A stretch of DNA of 64,000 nucleotides from positions 328,001-392,000 of the forward strand of contig NC_010001.1 of assembly GCF_000018685.1 (NCBI RefSeq), in the 5' to 3' direction. The stretch's first letter is position 1. Each line of letters opens with the position of its first letter. Below the pieces are notes generated by a model. It was not told the origin of the DNA and made no database searches. It saw only the letters and a program-made list of their open reading frames with translations. Of the stretch, positions 15,239 through 23,564 are shown piece after piece. Made by a program: the position numbers and the translations under genes. The stretch is from Lachnoclostridium phytofermentans ISDg (GTDB taxonomy: Bacteria > Bacillota > Clostridia > Lachnospirales > Lachnospiraceae).

Positions 15239-16069
15239 ATGGATAATGAAAAGATGGCTCTGTTTATTGCCGATCAGCGAAAAATTAAAAAGCTGACACA
15301 AAAAGAGTTAGCAGCGAAACTAGGTGTCACCGATAAAGCTGTTTCAAAATGGGAACGGGGGTTAAGTTGCCCTGATATATCGTTATTATCTACACTATCA
15401 GACATTTTAGGAGTAACTACGGGTGAATTGTTAAATGGCGAAAGAGCAGTTATGTTAGAGAACACCAATGTGGACTCAATTGTTGAGTCCACGATTCAAT
15501 ATGCTGATACAGTAACAAAGCGTAAGTCGAAAGATATTCGAAATGCATTTGCAGTTACTATAACTTCTCTTTTCCTTCTTGGTATTATGGTATGCCTTAT
15601 CTGTAATTTTGCCATCTCAGGCAAACTAACTTGGGCATGGTTTCCTATCAGTTCAATAATCTATATGTGGTTACTAGTGATACCAATGGTTATATGTAAG
15701 AAGAGGGGAGTCTGTATTTCACTTGTTTGTACAAGCCTTTTCACTATCCCATATCTTTATGTGTTAGAGAGGGTTATTGGAATAGATAGACTTATTATGC
15801 CTATTGCTATGCCTGTATCAATCGTTTCTCTCTTATATTTGTGGATAGTATATGTATTATTAGTGAAATTCACGTGGGGCCGATATCTTTCTGCTTCGAT
15901 AGCATTGATTTTTGGTATTCCTTTATCGTTTGGTATCAATTTCATTTTATCAAAGCAGATAGGGGAACCTATTATGGATATCTGGGATATCCTTGTTTAT
16001 TCCCTATTGATCCTTCTAGCGGTTATTATTTATGTTACTGGATATATTAGAAACAATGCTAGAAAATAA
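15239..16069 (+). CDS. XRE-family HTH regulator with C-terminal membrane domain
   Basis: A 276-residue protein. Residues 5-62 are a Cro/CI-type helix-turn-helix (LTQKELAAKLGVTDKAVSKWERG), with the WERGLSCPDISLL continuation typical of clostridial XRE regulators. From about residue 100, six hydrophobic segments alternate with short loops, so the DNA-binding head is tethered to the membrane. This arrangement is common in Lachnospiraceae and is thought to link gene control to a membrane signal; the signal is unknown. The ATG at 15239 follows AAAGGA. An inverted repeat over its promoter suggests autoregulation. Confidence 0.8.
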   Translation: MDNEKMALFIADQRKIKKLTQKELAAKLGVTDKAVSKWERGLSCPDISLLSTLSDILGVTTGELLNGERAVMLENTNVDSIVESTIQYADTVTKRKSKDIRNAFAVTITSLFLLGIMVCLICNFAISGKLTWAWFPISSIIYMWLLVIPMVICKKRGVCISLVCTSLFTIPYLYVLERVIGIDRLIMPIAMPVSIVSLLYLWIVYVLLVKFTWGRYLSASIALIFGIPLSFGINFILSKQIGEPIMDIWDILVYSLLILLAVIIYVTGYIRNNARK

Positions 16070-16348
16070 AGCGGTTTTATTTATTGAGGAAATATAGTTA
16101 CAGTATATCAATTGATTAAATATTCAGTGATATTTGATTATATCGAAATGTTTAAAGTACTTATAAATAAATTAAAGTATATAAATGAGAATTTAATTAC
16201 TATAGAAATTGCTGGACTTTTACGATAAGATAACTATGTACATATTCAGAACTTATATCCATATAGACCAATAGTATTACTATCGTTATCATTGGAAAGA
16301 AACAAACAGTTGATATTGCGATTTTTATTACGTGTCGCAGTATAGTAG

Positions 16349-16391
16349 GAAACCTCGGAGATGCCATATTACAATGGTTCTCCGAGGTTTC
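16349..16391. terminator. strong hairpin between convergent genes
   Basis: GAAACCTCGGAGA (16349-16361) pairs perfectly with TCTCCGAGGTTTC (16379-16391), with an inner CCAT/ATGG. It stands between the XRE gene (+) and the MerR gene (-) and probably serves as terminator, although the T-run is weak. The rest of 16070-16531 is AT-rich with no gene seen. Confidence 0.6.
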
Positions 16392-16531
16392 TTATACCTT
16401 AATATCCATTACGCGAATACTCATTTCGATAGCTCCGCGATTTTATAACACTCACCTTAAGCCATTATACTAACTTGTTTAATAAACCTGTCGTATTCTG
16501 CTTCACCGCCGCCACTCATCCCCTTTATAAA

Positions 16532-17398
16532 TCACTTAAAGTACTCCTCCAAAGCCCTACCAATAAACGCAGAAGCCCCTTCTCCATATAAGCTATCATT
16601 CGCCTTGATTAGTTGTTCACTATGAAGATATCCCTCAATGACCATATCCCAAAAGTTCTCGCCCATATCAAATCCCTTATTAACCTCATTACTCAATAAA
16701 ACCATTTCTTTCACTAATTCCTGAACCTCATTTGAAGCAACATCCAGTGTTAAGTCTTTTGTAAGCTTTTCATTTATCTCTTTTGATCTAGTGAGATAAT
16801 CGTCTTTATCCTTGCCTAAACTCTGCAGTTTTTCCATTGTTTCAGGAAAGTTCTTAAGATTAGCTTTCATAGCCTCCGTATATTTTTCAATGCTCCCATA
16901 TTGTTGTATTGCTAATTTGGCAATCTCGCTTTCCTTATCTTTAAAATTCTCTAACATCGAGTCAAAAGCTTCTATACTGCCCCAGTGTTTCACTACTTCA
17001 TCTGTGTGATCTGATTTAAACTGCTGTAATGCGTGAAAATAATCACTCATATCGAATTCCTTAAAACTCATACATTGTTCTCCTCTTTCTAGCTTTTCCA
17101 ATAGATTTAGTAACCGGTCAAGACGATCTCTCTTGGCACGGATTAGTTCTTTTTGCTTCTTATAAGCAGTAAATTTATCATATTGTGGATTCTCCATGAT
17201 TTGTTTGATATCCTTTAATGGAAAGTCCAGTTCTTTAAAAAATAGAATCTGTTGCAGAGTTTCAAGTGACACATCATCATATAATCGGTAACCAGCGTCC
17301 GTAACTTCGCTTGGTTTGAATAAATCAATTTCATCGTAATACTGCAAGGTTCTTACGCTGATTCCGGTTAACTCAGCTACTTGTTTTACTGTTTTCAT
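16532..17398 (-). CDS. MerR-family regulator with TipAS-type effector domain
   Basis: A 288-residue regulator. Residues 1-70 are a MerR winged helix (VKQVAELTGISVRTLQYYDEIDLFKPSE) with the usual RLYDDVSLETLQQILFFKEL second half, followed by a long dimerisation coiled coil to about residue 105. The C-terminal 150 residues (YGSIEKYTEAMK, NEVNKGFDMGENFW) match the TipAS antibiotic-recognition domain, which in TipA-like proteins binds thiopeptides and other drugs. The gene has a classical MerR-type promoter with a 19-base spacer upstream (17482-17512), so it probably activates itself on ligand binding. No transporter is next to it. Confidence 0.85.
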   Translation of the reverse strand: MKTVKQVAELTGISVRTLQYYDEIDLFKPSEVTDAGYRLYDDVSLETLQQILFFKELDFPLKDIKQIMENPQYDKFTAYKKQKELIRAKRDRLDRLLNLLEKLERGEQCMSFKEFDMSDYFHALQQFKSDHTDEVVKHWGSIEAFDSMLENFKDKESEIAKLAIQQYGSIEKYTEAMKANLKNFPETMEKLQSLGKDKDDYLTRSKEINEKLTKDLTLDVASNEVQELVKEMVLLSNEVNKGFDMGENFWDMVIEGYLHSEQLIKANDSLYGEGASAFIGRALEEYFK

Positions 17399-17481
17399 AA
17401 TTGATCACTCCTAACTCTGTAATAAAATAATGCAAAAAGTGTTTGCCGGCATTCTTTCTTTTCTGGATTATCTTTAAGTTT

Positions 17482-17512
17482 ATAGTACTCTATCACGGAA
17501 CGTGAGAGTCAA
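17482..17512 (-). promoter_or_regulatory. MerR-type promoter, 19-bp spacer, with operator dyad
   Basis: Reading the reverse strand, TTGACT (17512-17507) and TACTAT (17487-17482) are separated by 19 bases, the long spacing that MerR regulators correct by twisting DNA. The spacer carries the imperfect dyad ACTCTCACG...CGTGATAGAGT. Transcription runs into the TipA-like gene at 17398. The remaining bases from 17513 to 17853 show no gene. Confidence 0.8.
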
Positions 17513-17853
17513 TAGTCTTTTATAAAACTCATGTAAAAGGCACAGTTAAATTCTTGATTCAATATTAAGTTTGTGACTGACGAATTAGTCGTGTACAGAA
17601 ATAATGAATCTTGTTTTTCACATAATGTACATAAGAACTGTCATTAAAAATTGTTATGTGTTATGATAGGGGGAACTATTGCTTCATTCATCACCCTATA
17701 TTGACAGCCATTCGAGATTTCATTATTCTATTATATATGAAATAAAGAGGGATAGTAATAGGTATATAAGTGAAACAATGATAGAATAGAATATTGTACA
17801 AAACGAGAACTACATAGAATTTTCGTAAAAAGATATTTAAAGGAATGGTCAGC

Positions 17854-18531
17854 ATGAAGAAGCAAAAACAGATTTCAGAATCATTACAACTAGGAATAAT
17901 ATTAGCACTTTCGGGTGGATTTATGGACGCATACTCTTATGTATGCCGCGGAAAGGTCTTTGCAAATGCGCAGACTGGCAATATATTATTATGTGGTGTC
18001 CATCTATCAGAAGGAAATTGGCAGCTAGCACTGAGGTATCTTTGCCCAATCATAGCATTTGCGCTAGGACTGATACTTGCCAATGTAGTACAGTTTCATC
18101 TAAAAGACAAAAAAGTTATTCATTGGAGACAGATTACAATTCTTTTTGAAGCTGCCGTATTGTTTCTTGTTGGTTTTATGCCTCAGAGTGCAAACCTATT
18201 GGCGAATAGTATTACTTCATTTGCTTGTGCAATCCAGTTAGAAAGTTTCCGAAAAATTAATGGAAATGGGATTGCTACAACTATGTGTATCGGAAATCTA
18301 CGCTCTGCAACGCAATCCATTTGTGAATTTCTATATACGAAAGAGAAGATAACACTTTTCAGAGGATTATTGTATTTTACAATCATAGGATTCTTTGCAA
18401 TAGGAGCTATTCTTGGAAATGTAAGTGTTAAGTTATTACAAGAAAAAGCTATCATCATCAGCACTTTGTTCTTGCTGGTTGGTTTTGCCATGATGTTTTT
18501 TAATGGGGAAGATGAAAAAGTAATAGATTGA
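17854..18531 (+). CDS. DUF1275 (YoaK-family) membrane protein
   Basis: A 225-residue inner-membrane protein of the DUF1275/YoaK family, with about six hydrophobic segments. The family hallmark is present in the first third: GGFMDAYSYVCRGKVFANAQTGNILL, with Asp, Gln, Thr, Gly and Asn positions conserved. The second signature is seen around FACAIQLESFRKINGNGIATTMCIGNLRSA. The function of the family is not established; a transport role has been proposed. The start is taken at ATG 17854, nine bases after AAAGGA; the upstream ATG at 17845 touches that site. It appears monocistronic. Confidence 0.85.
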   Translation: MKKQKQISESLQLGIILALSGGFMDAYSYVCRGKVFANAQTGNILLCGVHLSEGNWQLALRYLCPIIAFALGLILANVVQFHLKDKKVIHWRQITILFEAAVLFLVGFMPQSANLLANSITSFACAIQLESFRKINGNGIATTMCIGNLRSATQSICEFLYTKEKITLFRGLLYFTIIGFFAIGAILGNVSVKLLQEKAIIISTLFLLVGFAMMFFNGEDEKVID

Positions 18532-18594
18532 TATCATAGAGTGTGAAATTTCATAATTACAAAATAATCGCATTCATTTTATCACAAACTTAAT

Positions 18595-18613
18595 ATGCGC
18601 ATGAAAAGCGCAT
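18595..18613 (+). promoter_or_regulatory. leader hairpin just before the ribosome-binding site
   Basis: ATGCGC (18595-18600) pairs with GCGCAT (18608-18613) around the loop ATGAAAA. The SD sequence TGGAGGT begins four bases later. It is similar in shape and placing to hairpins at 41118-41133 and 49543-49563. Confidence 0.5.
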
Positions 18614-18627
18614 GATTGGAGGTTGTT

Positions 18628-19287
18628 ATGAAGGTTGAAATGCATATGCATACAAGTGAAATTAGCCCTTGTGCAGCGGTAAGGGCAATAGAGGGTGTTA
18701 GGGAATATAAAAAAGCATCCTACAACGGTATTGTGATAACAGATCATTTTAATGATTATGTGTTAAATGGTTTTATAGGAAGTGACAGGGAGAAAGTAGC
18801 AAGGTTTCTTACAGGTTATGAGATGGCAAAAGAACAAGGGGAAGAGTTAGGGATTACTGTATTCTTTGGAATTGAAACATGTCTTCTGGGTGCACAAAAT
18901 GATTTTTTACTCTACGGACTACAACCGGAATTTCTTTATGAATACCCAAAACTTTATTCCTTGTCAATTAAAGAATTACATCAAGTGGTAGGGGAAGCAG
19001 GGGGAATTGTGGTACAGGCTCATCCATATCGGGGATATTGTACAATAGAAGACCCGAAGTATCTGGATGGAGTTGAAGTATATAACGGTAATCCGCGCCA
19101 TAATAGCAGAAACCACCTTGCCAAAGATTTTGCGAAGCATTATCCTCATCTAATTGAGACTTCTGGTAGTGATTATCATCAACTTAGTGATTTAGCATCT
19201 GGTGGTATGATATTTCCTCGAGAGCTTCATACAGAAACTGAATTAAAAGAGGCTTTGCTTGCTAGAGATTATGAATTAATTCAGTAG
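18628..19287 (+). CDS. PHP-domain metal-dependent phosphoesterase
   Basis: A 220-residue cytosolic protein of the PHP superfamily. Metal-binding motifs appear in the expected order: MHMHTSE at the N-terminus, ITDHF near residue 45, GIETC near 90, QAHPYRG near 133, and SGSDYHQ near 185. These histidines and aspartates form the trinuclear metal site that hydrolyses phosphoester bonds. The substrate cannot be told from sequence; relatives act on small phosphorylated metabolites or nucleotides. ATG 18628 follows TGGAGG. The gene is alone, ending at the bidirectional terminator at 19427-19489. Confidence 0.85.
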   Translation: MKVEMHMHTSEISPCAAVRAIEGVREYKKASYNGIVITDHFNDYVLNGFIGSDREKVARFLTGYEMAKEQGEELGITVFFGIETCLLGAQNDFLLYGLQPEFLYEYPKLYSLSIKELHQVVGEAGGIVVQAHPYRGYCTIEDPKYLDGVEVYNGNPRHNSRNHLAKDFAKHYPHLIETSGSDYHQLSDLASGGMIFPRELHTETELKEALLARDYELIQ

Positions 19288-19426
19288 TATATTAAAGGAG
19301 CTGACTTTGCGTAAATTCTGGTGTAAGATGTTGCGAAACAGATACTTGCAAAACATTTACTTGCAAAACATATAAAAGTTTTTAGGAACTGGCTGAATGA
19401 TAATTTTTAAAAGCATATTATACCAA

Positions 19427-19489
19427 AAAGAAAGCTTACCAAAAAAGATATGATGATTACAGTCACATCTTTTTTGATGAGCTTTCTTT
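19427..19489. terminator. bidirectional terminator
   Basis: AAAGAAAGC (19427-19435) pairs with GCTTTCTTT (19481-19489), and AAAAAAGAT with ATCTTTTTT inside. It lies between the PHP gene (+) and the DUF6179 gene (-). Confidence 0.75.
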
Positions 19490-19573
19490 GCGTATCAGCT
19501 TTCAGATACTAACTTTATTAGACACACACATATATCAGCTAAATTCATTTAATAGTCACTTGACACTGATCAG

Positions 19574-20416
19574 TTACACACTACAAAGAAATATCCTATC
19601 AAGAGTACCATGTTGTATGCCCATTTGGATTCTTACTGCATAATCCTTTGCTGCCTTAGCAAAATAAATTAGTGCAATATCATCCTCAAGTGGTGAAACT
19701 ATGGTTTGAATTAACAGCTTTATTTTCTGTTCCATAGTACGAACATCATCCCCATTAAAATAAGCTTTTATCAAATCACAGTCGCTATATTTTAGCATTA
19801 GAGTTTTTAATGGCTTTTTGACGATACAGCGGCCTACTGCATTAAGTAAGACAGGGTAAGATAGATTATCAAAATAAAGGGATTGATAATCCGGTAAAAT
19901 ATTTACTAATAGATTTCTAATTGCAAATCGATCAAAACAATGTAAGAAGTGTTGTTCTATACGGATACCTCTTAGGTATGAGAAAATTAAGTCAATTCCA
20001 CAAAGGTTAGGTAAATCTATAATCAGTGGATAATCTAAGGTAAGTAAATGGTTCTGGGGTTGAAATCTGGCGTCATAACGAGTGAAGAAAGCAGGCATAC
20101 CCTTTAAAATAGTATCAATGTAATTCACACAACCATAATCTTCAAAATTTTCTATGATACTATCATAGAGATTCTTTGCTTCTTTCGTCTTTTCTATCAC
20201 GAGATTTAATCCCCGTTCATATAACAAGGCAAGATTTGGTTGTTTTTCATCTACGAGCGAATAATCATTTTCAGCTTCAGCTTCGTTCAAGCAATAAATA
20301 ACAGCCTCCATAAGCATTCTGGCTGTCTCATACGTCACAGAGCTACTTTCTTTTGAGGTATATTTCTCGGTTAGTTTCGCCACAACTGGTAGTAAATCTT
20401 CTATTTGATATTCCAT
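19574..20416 (-). CDS. DUF6179 family protein
   Basis: A 280-residue soluble protein that resembles the Lachnospiraceae family DUF6179, recognised by MEYQIEDLLPVVAKLTEKYTS at the start, and by the DYPLIIDLPNLCGIDLIFSYL and HCFDRFAIRNLL segments. I know of no experimentally assigned function. The ATG at 20416 is chosen because GGAG lies five bases before it; an ATG 33 bases upstream is possible. It follows the DUF6323 gene by 66 bases on the same strand. These two families commonly occur as neighbours, so they probably work together. The sequence suggests an all-helical protein with no export signal. Confidence 0.65.
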   Translation of the reverse strand: MEYQIEDLLPVVAKLTEKYTSKESSSVTYETARMLMEAVIYCLNEAEAENDYSLVDEKQPNLALLYERGLNLVIEKTKEAKNLYDSIIENFEDYGCVNYIDTILKGMPAFFTRYDARFQPQNHLLTLDYPLIIDLPNLCGIDLIFSYLRGIRIEQHFLHCFDRFAIRNLLVNILPDYQSLYFDNLSYPVLLNAVGRCIVKKPLKTLMLKYSDCDLIKAYFNGDDVRTMEQKIKLLIQTIVSPLEDDIALIYFAKAAKDYAVRIQMGIQHGTLDRIFLCSV

Positions 20417-20482
20417 GTTAACTCCGTTTCTTTGCATAATTTTACGCATATCAAATTTAACTTAGGATTGAGAGGTGCAAGC

Positions 20483-21025
20483 TTACCTCCAGCACAACTC
20501 CCTTAATACTTCGAGATAGAGGTCCTTATCCCATCTTGCTTCTTCTGAAAATTGATCGTATTCATGAGAGCCGCCAGTCCTTTTATAACCTTCATATCCG
20601 GCACGAATGGCGCTACAAAATCTCTCAAGGCAGGTACCGGAGAGATAATCAATGTCTCCAAAGCAGACGGATTCAAACTGTTCTTTCATAAATGTAATTA
20701 GTTCGTCGTCGGTCAGTTTATCTTCAGATTCATTTTTAAATTCATAGAAAATATCCTGAAGCTCTTCTAAGAGTTCTACATAGTTGTCTTGACTGATGTA
20801 CTGCGAATCACAGAATGCGTAGATCAGTTTGTCTAAGATGCCATTATTAAATTCCACTCGCTTGTGTTTTCTAAGGCTATCATTTCTGCATACCATTAAT
20901 TCTTCCGCTTCCTCATTCGTTAAGGTTAGTCCAAATTGCTCCGTTTTATCATTGCAGGATATAAGCGTTGACAGTTCGTTTTGCTTATTTTGTAATAGAA
21001 TTAATTCAAAAAAATTACTATCCAT
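20483..21025 (-). CDS. DUF6323 family protein
   Basis: A 180-residue acidic protein that matches the Lachnospiraceae family DUF6323 (start MDSNFFELILLQNKQNELS; conserved FGLTLTNEEAEELMVCRN; end EEARWDKDLYLEVLRELCWR). Function is unknown. ATG 21025 is preceded by AAGGAG with six bases of spacing, so the ten extra residues of the longer frame are rejected. It is the first gene of a two-gene operon with the DUF6179 gene and has its own promoter (21054-21082), which faces away from the nucleoside phosphorylase promoter. Confidence 0.65.
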   Translation of the reverse strand: MDSNFFELILLQNKQNELSTLISCNDKTEQFGLTLTNEEAEELMVCRNDSLRKHKRVEFNNGILDKLIYAFCDSQYISQDNYVELLEELQDIFYEFKNESEDKLTDDELITFMKEQFESVCFGDIDYLSGTCLERFCSAIRAGYEGYKRTGGSHEYDQFSEEARWDKDLYLEVLRELCWR

Positions 21026-21053
21026 AGAACACTCCTTTCGGTTGTAGTAGCTC

Positions 21054-21082
21054 ATTATACGGCGACTGTAAAATCATTACAA
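21054..21082 (-). promoter_or_regulatory. promoter for the DUF6323-DUF6179 operon
   Basis: On the reverse strand, TTGTAA (21082-21077), a 17-base spacer and a perfect TATAAT (21059-21054). It is back-to-back with the promoter at 21086-21114; the palindrome TTACAAGTCTTGTAA (21077-21091) contains both -35 boxes. Confidence 0.75.
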
Positions 21083-21085
21083 GTC

Positions 21086-21114
21086 TTGTAAAAATAATGA
21101 TTTTGTGGTATGAT
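21086..21114 (+). promoter_or_regulatory. promoter for the nucleoside phosphorylase gene
   Basis: TTGTAA (21086-21091), a 17-base spacer and TATGAT (21109-21114). The outer inverted repeat AAAATCATTA/TAATGATTTT (about 21070-21104) surrounds the shared -35 region and may bind one regulator for both directions. Confidence 0.7.
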
Positions 21115-21121
21115 ATAGGTA

Positions 21122-21162
21122 GAAAGAGAGGTAGAATAAAAGTTGCTATCTCTCTTTTTTTA
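21122..21162 (+). terminator. terminator-like hairpin at the 5' end of the phosphorylase mRNA
   Basis: AAAGAGAGGTAG pairs with CTATCTCTCTTT around a loop of about 11 bases and is followed by further T. The predicted transcript starts just before it, so the hairpin lies at the very 5' end. It may be an attenuator or a stabilising 5' stem. Confidence 0.5.
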
Positions 21163-21184
21163 TAAAAAATTAAGGAGGCCCGGT

Positions 21185-21946
21185 ATGATTTTAGAAGAGT
21201 TTGACAGCAATAAAAAAGCAATTATTAATCCAGAAGAGATAATAGAAAAGATACCTGATTTTCCTAGAGTGGGGGTATCCTGTTTTTCGCTTACGCTTTT
21301 TAATCGTATCATAAGCATATTAAATCCAAGTAAAATAGCACAAACAGGAACAGCTAGTACACAGGTTATAATCTATGAAATTACATATCATGACGTAAAG
21401 ATTGCTTTTTACATGTCACCAGTTGGTGCTCCTGCTTGTGCCGCAGTATATGAGGATTTGATTGCTATGGGACTTGACAAGCTCGTTCTTTTTGGTACAT
21501 GCGGTGTATTGGATAGAACGATTGCGGATTGTTCTATTATCATACCAACTTCGGCTGTACGTGATGAGGGAACTAGTTATCACTATATGCCGGCATCCGA
21601 TGAAATTAAAGTTAATAATAAAGGAATAGATATATTTAAAGAAATACTATCCAAACATCATTATAGTTATACAGAGGGTAAGATATGGACCACGGATGGC
21701 ATTTATCGAGAAACTAGAGAAAAGTTAGAAAAGAGAAAATCCATGGGGTGTATATGCGTGGATATGGAATGTTCCGCGATGGCAGCAGTAGCTGCTTTTA
21801 GAGAATGTGAACTATTTCATTTCTTTTATGCCGCGGATAATTTAGACTCTGACAATTGGGATGCCAGAAGCCTTGGAAATTTAGTTAAACTCGATGAGAA
21901 GGAAAAGATAGCTCTCTTAGCACTTGAAATGGCGTCGAAGTTTTAA
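21185..21946 (+). CDS. nucleoside phosphorylase (uridine/purine phosphorylase family)
   Basis: A 253-residue enzyme of the PNP/UDP family, which splits nucleosides with phosphate into base and ribose-1-phosphate. Family motifs are visible: the phosphate-binding loop region TGTASTQVIIYE, MSPVGAPACAAVYEDL, LVLFGTCGVLD, and near the end CVDMECSAMAAVA, where the Glu contacts the ribose. The ICVDMECSAM form and the length are compatible with uridine phosphorylase, but purine substrates cannot be excluded. ATG 21185 follows AAGGAGG. It is transcribed from a divergent promoter region shared with the DUF6323 operon and has a hairpin in its leader. Confidence 0.8.
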   Translation: MILEEFDSNKKAIINPEEIIEKIPDFPRVGVSCFSLTLFNRIISILNPSKIAQTGTASTQVIIYEITYHDVKIAFYMSPVGAPACAAVYEDLIAMGLDKLVLFGTCGVLDRTIADCSIIIPTSAVRDEGTSYHYMPASDEIKVNNKGIDIFKEILSKHHYSYTEGKIWTTDGIYRETREKLEKRKSMGCICVDMECSAMAAVAAFRECELFHFFYAADNLDSDNWDARSLGNLVKLDEKEKIALLALEMASKF

Positions 21947-22093
21947 GCAGACTAAGATATGTAAGGAACGTGGCAAAAAGAGAATACTAGTTAGTGAAAC
22001 GGTATATATATAGGATGAGAATTATATTTCAACTGGAACTGCCTGGTCAGTGGTGCTAGGTAGAAGTGCGAAAAGAGGGATAAATATAAGGAG

Positions 22094-23305
22094 GTGTATT
22101 CCATCATAGAAAAGCCTTTGTGGACGAAAGAGTACGTAAATGAGCTATTTTTAAGTCGTAATACGAAGGATAAGAAACAGTTAAGAAACAGTTTACTTTA
22201 TTTTTTTACAGTTACAATATTAGGAATTGGCGTTGGACTAATTACAAATAGTATTTTACTATCGGAAGAAAATTCGAAGTTTTGGCTCATTGCCATCCTT
22301 TTTACATGGTTGGATGGAATTCTATTAATTGTAATACACGAAGCAGGACATTTCGTTGGGGGAATTATAACCTCCTACCGTTTTCAATCGTTTCGTGTTT
22401 TTTCTTATTGCATAGTAAAAGAAGATAATAAATATAAGATTGAAAAACGGAAGATACCAGGTACAAGTGGACAATGCTTGATGAAGCCCCCAAAAAATTG
22501 GACCCTGGATTCGCCGTTTTTTTTGTATCATGCAGGTGGAGGAATAGCAACCTTTTTAGTATCAATGCTGTCTCTATTATTGTTTAAACTTACATCTTCA
22601 CCACTGGCTCAAATTATATTTTTTATTCTCTTCGGTTATGGATTGATTTTAACCATTATTAACTTAGTACCATTACAACTACCAAGCTCAAATAATGATG
22701 GTGCAAATATATTAGCTATCAGAAGAGATAAAACGGCGAAGGAAACTTTTTTTAAGCAGCTAGAATGTAATGCATGGCTTTCTGATGGAAGAAAATTAGA
22801 GGATATCAGCGAGGATTATCTTAAACTTAGTGAGAATGCAGTATGGTCAGAACCACTAAATTATTATCTAGAATGGATATTATATAGCAAGTTTTTAAAG
22901 GAAAGAGAGTTTGATAAGGCAGAAGAGCTGCTAATGAAGATGGAGGAAGCCTATCATGATATGCTACCAAGTAAAAAGATTAGAATTGATAGTGAACGGC
23001 TATATCTATTAATAATTCGTCAGGTTGACACAGATTGCATAAATACCTTTTATAAAAATGTGGCAGATAAACTAAGGATACAGAAATTGTGCACACCAAT
23101 ACTTCGTACATTAATTGCTTATGAAAAATACTCAAATAATAATAATAACAATAATAATAAATGTGCGCTTGAACAATATCAAAGGATGTTTTATCGTGCA
23201 ATGAAAAGTGCTGCTTGCAAGCAGGAAGCTGAAGTTGATTACATATTAACATATCAGGTGGAAGAAGCTTGTGATACGGAAAAAGGGAGTAGTGACTTAA
23301 TATAA
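22094..23305 (+). CDS. M50-like membrane metalloprotease
   Basis: A 403-residue membrane protein. Four or more hydrophobic segments lie in the first 195 residues. The zinc motif HEAGH (82-86) is in a membrane helix, and the third ligand is Asp202 in NNDG, preceded by NLVPLQLP, as in site-2-type proteases. The second half is soluble and helical (DKAEELLMKMEEAY), possibly TPR-like. A run of eight asparagines (348-355) comes from an AAT/AAC microsatellite. The start is uncertain: the GTG at 22094 overlaps the strong SD AAGGAGG, so initiation may use a rare codon a little downstream. The substrate is unknown. Confidence 0.75.
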   Translation: MYSIIEKPLWTKEYVNELFLSRNTKDKKQLRNSLLYFFTVTILGIGVGLITNSILLSEENSKFWLIAILFTWLDGILLIVIHEAGHFVGGIITSYRFQSFRVFSYCIVKEDNKYKIEKRKIPGTSGQCLMKPPKNWTLDSPFFLYHAGGGIATFLVSMLSLLLFKLTSSPLAQIIFFILFGYGLILTIINLVPLQLPSSNNDGANILAIRRDKTAKETFFKQLECNAWLSDGRKLEDISEDYLKLSENAVWSEPLNYYLEWILYSKFLKEREFDKAEELLMKMEEAYHDMLPSKKIRIDSERLYLLIIRQVDTDCINTFYKNVADKLRIQKLCTPILRTLIAYEKYSNNNNNNNNKCALEQYQRMFYRAMKSAACKQEAEVDYILTYQVEEACDTEKGSSDLI

Positions 23306-23366
23306 TTTTAAAATAGTAGTGATTTAAACAATTTTAAAGCAGTAGTGATTTATACAATATTGTTGT
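23288..23366 (+). repeat. three tandem ~26-bp imperfect repeats across the M50 gene stop
   Basis: Copies begin at 23288, 23315 and 23341. Each starts AGTAGTGAYTTA and continues with an AATTTTAAA-like tail. The first copy encodes the last codons of the M50 protease gene (SSDLI and stop); the other two lie in the non-coding region. Confidence 0.75.
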
Positions 23367-23506
23367 AGTAATACATAGAAGGAGTAATTTTCATAATTCT
23401 ATAGGATAAGGCAATGTACATACATATTTAAATCTGTGTAAATCAACTAAAAATTTACCACAAAATTATGCAAAACAATAGTCTTATGCAGAAAATAAAT
23501 TAAATA

Positions 23507-23534
23507 TTGACAAAAAATATAAAATACTTACAAT
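23507..23534 (+). promoter_or_regulatory. sigma-A promoter for the zinc-ribbon protein
   Basis: A perfect TTGACA (23507-23512), a 16-base spacer and TACAAT (23529-23534), about 30 bases before the start codon at 23565. Confidence 0.65.
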
Positions 23535-23564
23535 TATAGTTAATATAAAATAAGGAGGATATTT

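Noticed and set aside
23130..23165. CRISPR or direct-repeat array at the AAT run
   Set aside because: It is a simple trinucleotide run within a reading frame, with no spacers.
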